Position numbers and translations under genes: made by a program. Below, piece after piece: positions 24,130 to 33,623 of a DNA stretch of 64,000 bases. The notes beneath the pieces are model-generated. The model saw only the letters and a list, made by a program, of their open reading frames with translations, did no database searches and was not told where the DNA came from. Each line of letters opens with the position of its first letter. Position 1 is the stretch's first letter. The DNA comes from Psococerastis gibbosa (lineage: Eukaryota > Arthropoda > Insecta > Psocodea > Psocidae): contig OZ020489.1 in the NCBI GenBank assembly GCA_963971405.1, positions 45,338,510-45,402,509 on the forward strand. Direction: 5' to 3'.

Positions 24130-24401
24130 CAGAGGCGTAAAGTTTAAGAATGATGGTGGGGGCAAAACTAAGTAGATCTTATGACGTCATCAGGCAAGAT
24201 TTAAGGAAAAATTGAAAATATAAGAGCAAAATAGTAGGGTTTTACGCATTTTAATGGTTTTAAAGCATAGCTGTAGATTTTACAAAGCTAAAAAAGGAAT
24301 GCTTATATTCATATTGCTGTAAAGGGGACCACGTCTTACAATGCTCGAGGCTAGGGGAGCAAGTTGGACCGTGCCCCCCCCCCCCCAACTTTACGCCCCT
24401 G
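24130..24401. mobile_element. hAT-like MITE with 8-bp target duplication
   Basis: Terminal inverted repeats CAGAGGCGTAAAGTT and, at the other end on the opposite strand, CAGGGGCGTAAAGTT. They are flanked by an exact 8-bp direct repeat gcctgagc (24,122-24,129 and 24,402-24,409). An 8-bp duplication and CAG-starting termini are the hAT pattern. 272 bp, no coding capacity, with an internal C run. Confidence 0.8.
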
Positions 24402-25526
24402 GCCTGAGCTATAGTATTGCACTACAAATACTTTAGGAATATAGTATAAATTATATTATAAAGCATAGTGTGGCTCCTCGTAAAATACCACCGTCAACAA
24501 AAGAGGTTAATGAGCTATAAGTTATTACAAGTACAAATAATAATCTGAATATTGCATTACCGTAGCAGTTATAAATTGGTATTTAAGCAATCATAATGTA
24601 CAGAGCTCTGGTGATGATTCTAATATTGTCACTAAAAATCTGTGGATTAGGGGTACAATGCTGGGTATCTTCACAGCTATACTCGTGCTTACTTGGTTTC
24701 ATATAAAAAATATTGTCATATTACTGCTTCTTCAATGCTTGGAGCCTATAGGTGACTTTTACAACTTCATTTTTTTTCTTAATTAGTGGTAAGTACCTAT
24801 ACCTGTAGCCTACGTAGTGTATCGTATGAACTCATGCCTTATTGGCCTATTGGGCCCCTTACAGAGTATTTCTACGGCACTTATTATTACTATTGTAACT
24901 CAGAGGGCATTCGTACCATAGTGGAGCAGCTCTATAACCGCCTCACACAATTACCAAATCCCATCAGACCACTAAGTGTGACAAGTCTGATTGATTGAGG
25001 CCATTAAACAATAGAATACATTGGATGCACAGTGTTTTCAAATTGGTCGGACTGCAATAGAAAAATTTTCTTAGACAAAGTTAATTTTTTAACGATTATT
25101 TGGGTTTTACTAATTCGGCCTTCGGGTTTTATAGTTATAACAAGTTTTTCTAAAACTTTAAAAGTTTTTGTTTTTTTTTGTTTATCGGACTGCAAGTTGA
25201 TTACCGTTAAGGAGCATTGTTTGCACAAGCTACGGCCAATGACCAGTGGCGTAGCCAGAATTTTTTTTTTGGGGGGGTCCAAATTTCCTGCAACATCAAT
25301 GCATAAAGTTTGCCTGCTTCCGACAGGTTTTCGAATGGGGTGCATTGGCGTAAATGCCCAAAATTTCTGGGGGGGGGGGGGCTTTAGGACCCCAAGACTT
25401 TGATCCCCCAGAGAAAAAAATTTATAAATGGGCCCTAATTAGTGAGGTTTTGCGCATTTTGTACCCTGGAGAAAAGGGCGCCTGGAGGTCTCCTCAGGAG
25501 AAAAAAAATTGATAAATAGGCTTTCC

Positions 25527-25646
25527 TGTATTGTCTGAATTAGGGGATAATTAAGCATTCTCGTAATTGGGAACAGCCTCGTGCGTGTATTCCAATCCAC
25601 AAAACAATATGGCGTCGCCCCCCGACTTCTCTCCACATACGTCACA
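25527..25646 (-). repeat. gypsy-type LTR (3' LTR of the minus-strand element)
   Basis: About 120 bp, nearly identical to 27,176-27,294. On the minus strand it starts TGTGACGTATG and ends GACAATACA. A polypurine tract (ACGGGGGAGGAG on the minus strand) lies directly before it inside the element, as expected for a 3' LTR. Confidence 0.8.
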
Positions 25647-27175
25647 CTCCTCCCCCGTAAAAAAAATATATTACTCTGCCTCTAGACTACAAGTCCATGC
25701 GATTAGGCTCCCGTTTGGTTCTCTGACTACGCCGCACTTCTGTAGCAGATCGAGGTAGTTCCATGCTCATTCTACGTCGGCCTTCTGAAAAAGGTTGACC
25801 TGGAACTTCCAGGCTGGAAGTTCCACTGACACCTGCAGATTTCTTTCGTCAGTTGCTGGTAGTTCCATTTCACCGCCCTCCCTTTCCTTTGGCAAGCCGA
25901 TCAGTTCGGTGCTTCTAGTCTCTGGTACCGGCTCCTGCTGCAACTCTCTTCTGGCACTTATTGGAATTTGAGGTCTGGTGAGTGGAATATTCTCTCCTAC
26001 TGGTCGTAGTTGACTAGCATGACGCTTCCAAATCTCATTTCCCACTTGCACTGTGTAATATAGAGGCCCGTCCTGGTTAATAATGGACCCAAACACCCAC
26101 TTTTTGAACGGTTTTGAATAATTCCTCACTGCTACTTTTTGTACTGGTGAAAATACTTCGATGGGCCCTGTCTGTTCGTGACGTTTTTCTTCTATTGTAG
26201 TTTTTATATCAGGTGTCATCGCTGAGAGAGGCGAGTTCGATTCTCTTTTTAGAAACAGCAACGCGGACTCTGTCCTGTTAGGCTGTGAGGGGCCCTCCGG
26301 TAAGTGAATAAGAAGTCTTGCAGTTGATCGTGTATATTCCCTGTTAGTAAACAACGTAGCGCCTGCTTTAAAGTAGCTAAATAGCGCTCAACTTGACCGT
26401 TGGTTGCCGGATGGTAAGGCGCTGAGGTCTTGTGGACTGTACCAATGTTTCTGAAGAAAGTTTGCCACTCAGCACCCAAGTCGCAAGGGACTATTAGCTG
26501 ACGTAAAGCTGCCAAATAATGGGAAATTGATTCCCCTTCCTATTTAAGAAGGCATGTCTGCTGGTAATTACCAGTGACTTCGGTTGTAGCAGAACTTTAA
26601 GCGTGTCCACTACTGTTTTTAGAGATGTTAATTCAAAATCGCTAGGGTATAGCTGATTTTTAAGCAGCGCAAACACATTGGCAGGCAATAAATTTACCAG
26701 CGTGATCTTCGCTGTATCGTCACTTATCATGTATAATATTTTCATTGCAGCAAACCGACAATAATAATCGTTGAAATCTTCGGTTTCAGGAATTTCGCAA
26801 AATGTGGCATACTTGCTTGTTTTAGTAGAGTGATGTTATTTAATGCTTGTAAATTGTAATAGTAACGGATTCTGATCGAGAAGTTGTTGTAACATTGCGG
26901 GAGAGATAGTAATGGCGGTGGATGCAGGTCCTTGTCCGCCTGTAGCACTTACCGAATCTTCTTCCATTATGCAAGAGATCACCCAGCACAACACAATTAA
27001 TTAGAATTGACACGCGAGACTGACGCGACACGATAAAACAAAGAAATAAAAATGTCGTCTCCACCCGAATCCAGCTAGGGTTAACACCTTCGTTGAAGTC
27101 CACAATCCCGGTAAACTCAACGTATAGCGCGCACTAATTGCGATCCATTCAGACACGTATAGGTACTATACCACC
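25647..27175 (-). pseudogene. Ty3/gypsy internal region: gag joined to integrase C-terminus, most of pol deleted
   Basis: Minus strand. A gag-like frame starts at ATG 26,967 and continues through frames to about 26,530 (IPETEDFNDYYCRFAAMK, ISDDTAKITLVNLLPANVF). It is followed within about 30 bases by the integrase end (26,515-25,767): SAPYHPATNGQVERYLATLK, FLFTYRRAPHSLTGQSP, then a C-terminal region with YTVQVGNEIWKRHASQLRP. Protease, RT, RNase H and the integrase catalytic core are absent, so the element is a deletion derivative. A frameshift lies near 26,260-26,350. It sits between two LTRs of about 120 bp. Confidence 0.8.
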
Positions 27176-27294
27176 TGTATTGTCGGAATTAGGGGATAAT
27201 TAAGCATTCTCGTAATTGGGAACAACCTCGTGTATTCCAATCCACAAAACAATATTGCGTTGCCCCCCGACTTCTCCTCTCCCCATACGTCACA
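27176..27294 (-). repeat. gypsy-type LTR (5' LTR of the minus-strand element)
   Basis: 119 bp, about 90 percent or more identical by eye to the LTR at 25,527-25,646 (small indels around GCACGAGG and CTCTCC). In minus orientation the gag start lies about 209 bp beyond it. Confidence 0.8.
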
Positions 27295-28951
27295 GGCTCA
27301 TATTAGTGAGGTTTTAGGCATAGTATACCCTGGAGAAGGGGGGCCCTGGGGTCTCCCCCGGAGAAAAAATTGATAAATAGGTCCAAATTAGTGAGGTTTT
27401 ACCCATTTTGCAAGCAGTATACAGTTGAGATTTTACTGATGAATAAACCTGCCACTGAGGAGGGCCCGTGGGTTTGAAAAGTTGGGTCAATTTTTCATGT
27501 AAAATAAGCATACCAAGAAATAATTAATTTCCCTTTCGTTATTGTGGATACTGTGTATCTTTCGCCTCCATAATGTCCTTGCCACTAGAAATCCAGGAGG
27601 AGGTAGACGTAGGCATCTTCTAATTTGGGACATGATCTTAGTTTCCCCACCCGACGGGCCAGGAGGCCGAAGGGGGTCCGGGGGTCTCCTTCGGGAAGGG
27701 GTTTGAAAAAAGTTGGCCTGCAATTGTGGGGCTTTACACATTTTGTGCATATAGCCTACTGTGCGTCTTGTAACGTATTCTAATAATTTTTAGGCTTTAC
27801 AGCCAAAGAATATTAGACCTTAGACCTACTGCAAGGAAGGCGGGTCCGGGGGGTCTCCCCCGGGGGAATTATTTTGAAAAAAGAATAAGCCCGAAATGGT
27901 AGAATTTACGCACTTGGAAAGCAGTTATGTTTATATTTTACATATGAAAATATTACAGCTAACAAGGGGGGCCCGGGGGCTCCCCCGGAGAATGTTTTTT
28001 AAAAGATAGGCCTGAAATAGTTTGTCAGCAAAAAAATAGCATCTGGCAGACGATAAATTTATATTAATAAAACTTGAAACAGGGGGACCGGGGTCTCCCC
28101 GGAGAATATTTTTAAGGATTATCTGAAAAATTTGCTTTTTTTCAAAATTTTGGGGGGTCAGGACCCCCCCCCCCCCCTGGCTACGCCACTGCCAATGACT
28201 ACCTTAATGTATGACTGTTTTTTGTTGTTGATAATTTATAATTGTGCACACGGTAGTCCAATATGCAATATTAATGTATTTATCTTTTTTGTCTTGTTTT
28301 TATCTTGTTTATCTTTATTGGCTTATATACAGTAGGTAGTCTGTACTGTGTACATAATAGTAACTACCTACTGAATCATTAACATTCTGACAGGACAAGA
28401 CATCCGCCCATGATTCCTTTAATAATAAAGTGTTTAGTGTGTTGTCATCAGTTAGAGAGGTACTTAGCACAGCACCACAGCTATATTATTGCCATTTACA
28501 CCTTTAATAAAAAAAATAATAATGGTAAGGTATATGCAATGTTTTGGGGCAGTTGTCAATAATATCATTAAAAATGTTTTTTTCACAACCAAAACTTTGC
28601 TTGGAAAAGCAACCTGGTCTGTTTTGTTACTATATTTAACACCTAAAATATACCTCAAGTTGGAAAACATCGATAAAAAGGTTCTGCATAAACCCTCGCA
28701 AAGGACACTTAAGGTCATTAATTTAAAAGCTGCGCTTTCCCCTTTTTCTACACTCATGAAAATGAGGGGGGGGGGGGCGCCAAATTATACACGTCCCTCC
28801 CCCTTCGAAAACCTATCGTTACGCCACTGATTTATACTTATACCCTTTTTTCATTAGCTCAGGAGGTCTTCATAATTGAGTGATAAGTTATTTCTTTAGC
28901 ATTGTTGCCAAGGCTGCAGCAGTTCAACTTTTTTTATGAATTTTGTTTCAG

Positions 28952-28999
28952 GAAAGAATGGTACACGTCTGCCCGACTTGTTATGGAGAAGTATTTTAG
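28952..28999 (+). CDS. possible alternative last exon 5b of the RING-H2 gene
   Basis: A strong acceptor (TTTTGTTTCAG ending at 28,951) is followed by an in-phase 15-codon frame, ERMVHVCPTCYGEVF, and TAG. It starts in phase 0, exactly what exon 4 needs, and also carries a CPTC pair that would complete the RING, giving a 99-residue isoform with a different end. It lies 6.5 kb beyond exon 5a. This could be a real alternative exon, the end of a duplicated RING gene, or chance. Confidence 0.5.
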   Translation, partial: ERMVHVCPTCYGEVF

Positions 29000-30327
29000 T
29001 AAGTTTGACGGATTTGGCTGTGAAAGAGTGGTCTAAATATGGTGGCTCCCACCCTCAGTAGGTTTTCCAATGGGAAGTGGAATCTGAAAGATTGTAATGC
29101 CTTTGTTGCTTAAAGTTATACACACGGACGATTCTCGCAGTCGTGATTCGGCGAATCTTATTCTGCTAGCCCTATGGCTTCAATGGAAAATACGTTGGCA
29201 AATCGCGACTGTGACTACTAGGGGAGACTCTAAGTATTATACCGTACGAAAAAAATGTGAAGACGTGAGGACTAAGAGTAGAGGACCCTCTACTCTATTA
29301 GGGATGTTATGGTCAGCATGGCCGGCAGTCGCGTTTTCCCCCTTTCGATTAAGGTAAGATACCCATTTGGGTTGGGTGGATCTACGAGTAGATCTAGCGG
29401 AATAATGTCAAGTCGCGAATCTTAACCGGATCCTTTAGATCTTTAGGCATACAACCGTTGTATTCCACTTACTGTATCATAAGAAAACGTACAGTTGCTG
29501 GGAGCCTCCAGAGACTATCATCAGAAATAGCCACCGTAGAGCCATCAATACGATGACACCACTTAGAATAAATGATCCTTGCACTTTCAAACTGACTCGT
29601 ACGTTTGTGATCGTCACTAGTACTGTTTGGCGTAGTAAACGAAAAGCGTAGGAAGTGCGCCCGTTTTCAGTGTTTCCACCCCAGCTCCGTTACTCAACCC
29701 AAAGGGAGTCAGTACTATACCACATTCAATGCATCAACATGGAAAGGATCATTTCTAGATATGTGAGTTCTACTTTGGCTGTGTATAAATTCTCATTTTT
29801 GAATTACGTAGAATAATTTTAAAATTTAAAGGCATGCTGGAATTTAAAAAAAAATTCACTTGGCGATGACATATAAGGTCGTGTTTCTTAGGTTTTTATG
29901 TAATATTGAAAAAGATATTATTTATTTTACGATTTTATTTATACTTGAAGGGCTTGAAGAGTTTTTAAAATAAATTTTATTGTGAGAACGGCGGGAGCAA
30001 TTTTATATTACATCAGACTAATTTTAAAGGTAGAATAGAATTTGTAACATTTTTATATCCGAAGATTAAAGAATTAAATAATAATCAACTTAAATTGTAA
30101 TTTTTATTAGCATGGACAACGATAGCTGTCGTTATTTACTTGGCAAGTCCACTCCTTATTTAAATCCTTTAAAAATCGATATAGCTTTAACAGTAACTTG
30201 GCTTTTTGCCAAAACAGATTTCAAAATATTTTGCAAACAAATGAGGTCCTACTTGTTTTGACGAAATTCCATTGCCACAAGGGTATGAAAATGGTTAGAT
30301 GAAAAATCATTAAAAATACAAGGGTCC
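29000..30327. other. intergenic stretch, no supported gene
   Basis: A frame at 29,097-29,357 has no recognisable motif. Sequence from 29,760 on is AT-rich. Nothing else assigned. Confidence 0.4.
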
Positions 30328-32851
30328 TTAACCCATTTGATCCTAATGTCCCCATATGGGGACAAAAAACAAGCCGACAATAATTTGGGATTTTTTCAAA
30401 AAATATTTGAATTTTAGAGGGAAATTGTAGTTTTTCGTGTTGTTTAAACTTGGGCCACGCCTTCTGCCACGAACAAAATGGCGTCTGCTGCATTGTTTTG
30501 AAATTGTGTCCTTCCAATTTTAATTGATTTATTTTCAGTTGCTGATAGCGCGGAAATTATTATTTATACATAGTTGTTTTTAGTATATTCTTCGAATTTT
30601 ATAAGTTTTATGCTAAAAAGTCTTCAGTTACATATATAAGGTAAGCATTATTACTAAAAAGCCAATAATTATTATTCTACTGTCTTGAAAAGTTGACTGT
30701 CCTCGTTTGGGGACATTAGGTCTATATGATATCACACGTTTCATCTTATGTTTATTGTTTTTATTTTATTACAGATATAAAAATGTCACGTCGACTGGTT
30801 TTTAGTGGTAGAAACAATTTTAAAGGGTTAGAGGAAGCGATTGAAGCGATTTTTGATGATGATGAATTCCTCTCTGAGAATGAAATCGACATAAATATTG
30901 TACCTCCTGATGTCGACCCTTTAACCGATGACGAAAATTTTGACGACGAAGATCTGATGACATGCAATAACTTGCCCAATGATGTTCCAGGAACTATTGA
31001 AATTAATATTGGGCATTATGAAGCGGACGTTACCAAAGAAACCGATCAAGATGACCCAGGAGCTCTTGAAAATAATGTGGTTTCAGAAAGTGTGAGGGAC
31101 ATTTACAAAAAGAGTAAGGTGCCTCCAAAATGGCGAAAAGATCTTGACTTGGACGCCCCATCAGACCATGCTAAATATGGCCACACTATAGACGATGTTC
31201 GCAACTCTATTGGTGGCAAGTCTCCTCGGGAAATATTTGAGATTATGATCACTGAAAGTGATATACAATATTTAGCCCAACAAAGTGAATTGTATGCGGG
31301 ACAAAAAAACAATCAGAATTTTCTGTTAACTCCAACTGAGCTCCGCACTTTTATGGCAATTTTATTGTTTTCAGGGTACCATACCCTACCTCGTGCTAGA
31401 TATTATTGGTCTGTCGATGAAGATTTGGGGCAGAAAATTGTATATGAAGCTATGAGCCGTGACCGATTTCTTGAGATCAAGAAATACTTTCACATAGCCG
31501 ACAACAGTCTTATAACCTCGGATACCAAAGACAAGATGTATAAAGTTCGACCATTCATAGACCGCCTCAGAACTAACTTTCAGCAATGGGGTTATTTTGA
31601 CAACTACTTCTCAGTTGACGAATCAATGATAAAATACTTCGGTAAACATAGCTGCAAGCAATTTATACGCAACAAGCCTATTCGCTTTGGCTACAAAAAT
31701 TGGATGCTTGCTAGCTCCAATGGCTATTGTTACGATTTCGATGTATACCAGGGGAGGACCACAGCTACTGATAAGAATATGGGGTTAGGAGCGCAAGTGG
31801 TTTTAGATTTTGTTTCCAAAATACCCCATCCTGAGCAAAGAGTAGTTTTATTCGATAATTTTTTTACGAACTACCCTCTACTCGTAACTTTGAGGGAAAT
31901 GGGGATACGAGGTACCGGCACTGTTCGGGAAGATCGGATGCCTCTCGAAAAAAAGAAAAAAGATATAAAAAAGGGAGCGAAACTTCCAAAGAAATCGGCC
32001 GTGATAAAGAAGAAACCGAAGAAGTTAGCCAGAGGAACTTCTTTTTCTTTCTTGGACAAAAAAAATGGAATACTAGCCGTTCGTTGGATGGACAATAGCT
32101 TAGTGACGATGGCTACAAATTTTGATTCCGTGGAGCCAAAAGGAGCGGTGAAAAGGTGGGACCGTAAGGTGTTGGCCAAAGTGAGCGTGCCCCAACCCCG
32201 CCTGTTCAAGACTTATAACAGTCACATGGGTGGGGTTGACTTAGTTGATCAAGGCGTCAACGCTTACCGAGTTGGTCTGCGAAGTAAAAGATGGTACTTC
32301 GTTATCTTCACATATTTTCTAGACCTTGCTGTATACAATGCTTGGCGGCTGCACAAAATTGCTGACGGGAATATGGACGAATTAGGATTCCGGAGGAGCA
32401 TAGTCAGAAGTTACCTGAGGGATGCTGCTGTATTCCACAAAGTAAAGGGTAAAAGAGAAGCGCTGCCACTAAACCCTCGGGATCAGCCAGCTCTAGGACA
32501 CTGGCCGAAAAAACTCCTGAGTCAACAGCGCTGCCGCATCTGTCATGCCAAATGTCGTTGGCAATGCGAGTATTGTCGCATCACCCTTTGTATTGAGCGT
32601 GACTGCTTCAAAAAACATCACATGCAATAAAAGAAACCAGGTTCTTATGAATATTAATGAGTTTTCCATGTGTCCACCTGTTAAGTACATATAGACCTAA
32701 TGTCCCCATACGAGCCGGCAGCATTTTTCAGCAACCACAAGCCAAAAATTTTTTTTCGTATTTTTCTCGTGTTTCTAGAGTTAAAAAGACTCTGTTATGC
32801 AAATTTCATTCAAATCGGACGAAAAAAAAAGTGCCGGTCTTAATGGGTTAA
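30328..32851 (+). mobile_element. complete piggyBac element with TTAA target duplications
   Basis: TTAA at 30,328-30,331 and 32,848-32,851 flank termini that both read CCCATT inward (left CCCATTTGATCCTAATG, right CCCATTAAGACCGGCAC on the opposite strand). TTAA duplication and CCC-starting termini are the piggyBac pattern. Inside is one intact transposase frame. Subterminal inverted repeats of about 30 bp (30,698-30,728 and 32,686-32,714) share GGGGACATTAGGTCTATATG and flank the gene; a 16-bp palindrome GTCCCCATATGGGGAC lies near the left end. These may be transposase-binding sites (inference). Confidence 0.9.
30783..32630 (+). CDS. piggyBac transposase (615 residues, intact)
   Basis: DDE-type transposase that cuts and pastes its element at TTAA sites in the nucleus. 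Chosen start MSRRLVFSG at 30,783; an upstream in-frame ATG at 30,726 would add 19 hydrophobic residues and lies next to an acceptor-like TTACAG, so it is less likely. Layout: acidic N-terminus (about 25-110), then the piggyBac catalytic domain with the three expected aspartates at D279 (SVDESMIKYFG), D358 (VVLFDNFFTNYPLL) and D437 (VRWMDNSLVTM). A Lys-rich stretch (about 383-415) may serve for nuclear entry. The end is a Cys-rich zinc-binding tail with CRICHAKCRWQCEYC and CIERDCFKKHH, as in piggyBac relatives. Length is in the family's usual range (about 590-620) with no internal stop. Domestication is less likely because the ends are also intact. Confidence 0.92.
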   Translation: MSRRLVFSGRNNFKGLEEAIEAIFDDDEFLSENEIDINIVPPDVDPLTDDENFDDEDLMTCNNLPNDVPGTIEINIGHYEADVTKETDQDDPGALENNVVSESVRDIYKKSKVPPKWRKDLDLDAPSDHAKYGHTIDDVRNSIGGKSPREIFEIMITESDIQYLAQQSELYAGQKNNQNFLLTPTELRTFMAILLFSGYHTLPRARYYWSVDEDLGQKIVYEAMSRDRFLEIKKYFHIADNSLITSDTKDKMYKVRPFIDRLRTNFQQWGYFDNYFSVDESMIKYFGKHSCKQFIRNKPIRFGYKNWMLASSNGYCYDFDVYQGRTTATDKNMGLGAQVVLDFVSKIPHPEQRVVLFDNFFTNYPLLVTLREMGIRGTGTVREDRMPLEKKKKDIKKGAKLPKKSAVIKKKPKKLARGTSFSFLDKKNGILAVRWMDNSLVTMATNFDSVEPKGAVKRWDRKVLAKVSVPQPRLFKTYNSHMGGVDLVDQGVNAYRVGLRSKRWYFVIFTYFLDLAVYNAWRLHKIADGNMDELGFRRSIVRSYLRDAAVFHKVKGKREALPLNPRDQPALGHWPKKLLSQQRCRICHAKCRWQCEYCRITLCIERDCFKKHHMQ

Positions 32852-33321
32852 CACGGATAGTATTCCCCGACTGAACTACAATACTATTGTACTACTGGAT
32901 AAAAGCAGTCTAAAACAATTTATTGTGTTTTTTAATATTACAATTTTAGGTGAGAAATTTACTTTTTTTTGAATTTTTCATATCTTTAAGGCTGCAGAAT
33001 TCGAGGAATTTCTTAGTTCAGTCAAATAGATTCGGTCATCGGTTGTTTATAAAACATTTTGAAATCTCGGCCTTAATTTGTAACTCGCCCAATGGAAAAT
33101 AACGATTATTTTCTTTCTGTCAATTGTGCACGTCTACATTGCCTAATATACTGTAGGTACGGTTAGATTAAGTATTGGGGATTAATAGGCTTTAAGAAAC
33201 AGTACGACACATGCGACTGCGCAGTAAAAAACTATAATCAAATATATTACAAAAACAACAACAAACACATTTAAACCTATTTAAGTACATTTTGGCCATC
33301 TCTCCTTCCCGACACTCAACT

Positions 33322-33623
33322 TCACTCAAGAGAGGCCCTATTCATGATCTCGATGAGCTGCTTGTACACGAGTTCGTAGACATCAATGGCCCAGAGATAA
33401 TCCAAATGGTTGAACTGGTCCCAGGGCACCAGGAATTTGCCCAGTGGGTTGTACAGCTTATTGTACAGAGTCTGTACGTCCTTTACATTGGCGAAATAGT
33501 CATTGTTGCTGTAGAAAAGGGCGTATGTTGACTTGGCCTGAGATAGATCGTACTGAGGCGGGTCCTTTTGGCCGTAGATTTCTTTGTTCTTCTTTGATCC
33601 GTAGTCATACATTTTAAATTCAT
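33322..33623 (-). CDS. lipase terminal exon (catalytic Asp and His)
   Basis: Acceptor GATTTCAG directly above 33,623, stop at 33,322-33,324. Residues EFKMYDYGSKKNKEIYG, ALFYSNNDYFANVKDVQTLY, then VPWDQFNHLDYLWAIDVYEL. The Asp in SNND and the His in FNHLD match the acid-lipase triad positions. Confidence 0.85.

Larger units (their letters stand above)
25244..28191. mobile_element. hAT-like element (2.95 kb) with a nested gypsy remnant
   Basis: Termini are the perfect inverted repeat CAGTGGCGTAGCCAG (25,244-25,258 and 28,177-28,191), flanked by an exact 8-bp duplication ccaatgac (25,236-25,243 and 28,192-28,199). The interior has no hAT transposase. It holds repeated modules of a G-rich unit (GGGTCTCCCCCGGAGAA-like followed by A/T-rich sequence, with an AATTAGTGAGGTTTT-like start) at about 25,370-25,510 and 27,300-28,130. 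One such array is split by the gypsy remnant at 25,527-27,294. Confidence 0.8.

Noticed and set aside
25767-26354. 195-codon frame as a stand-alone gene
   Set aside because: It is the C-terminal part of a gypsy integrase between two LTRs, frameshifted from the preceding part.
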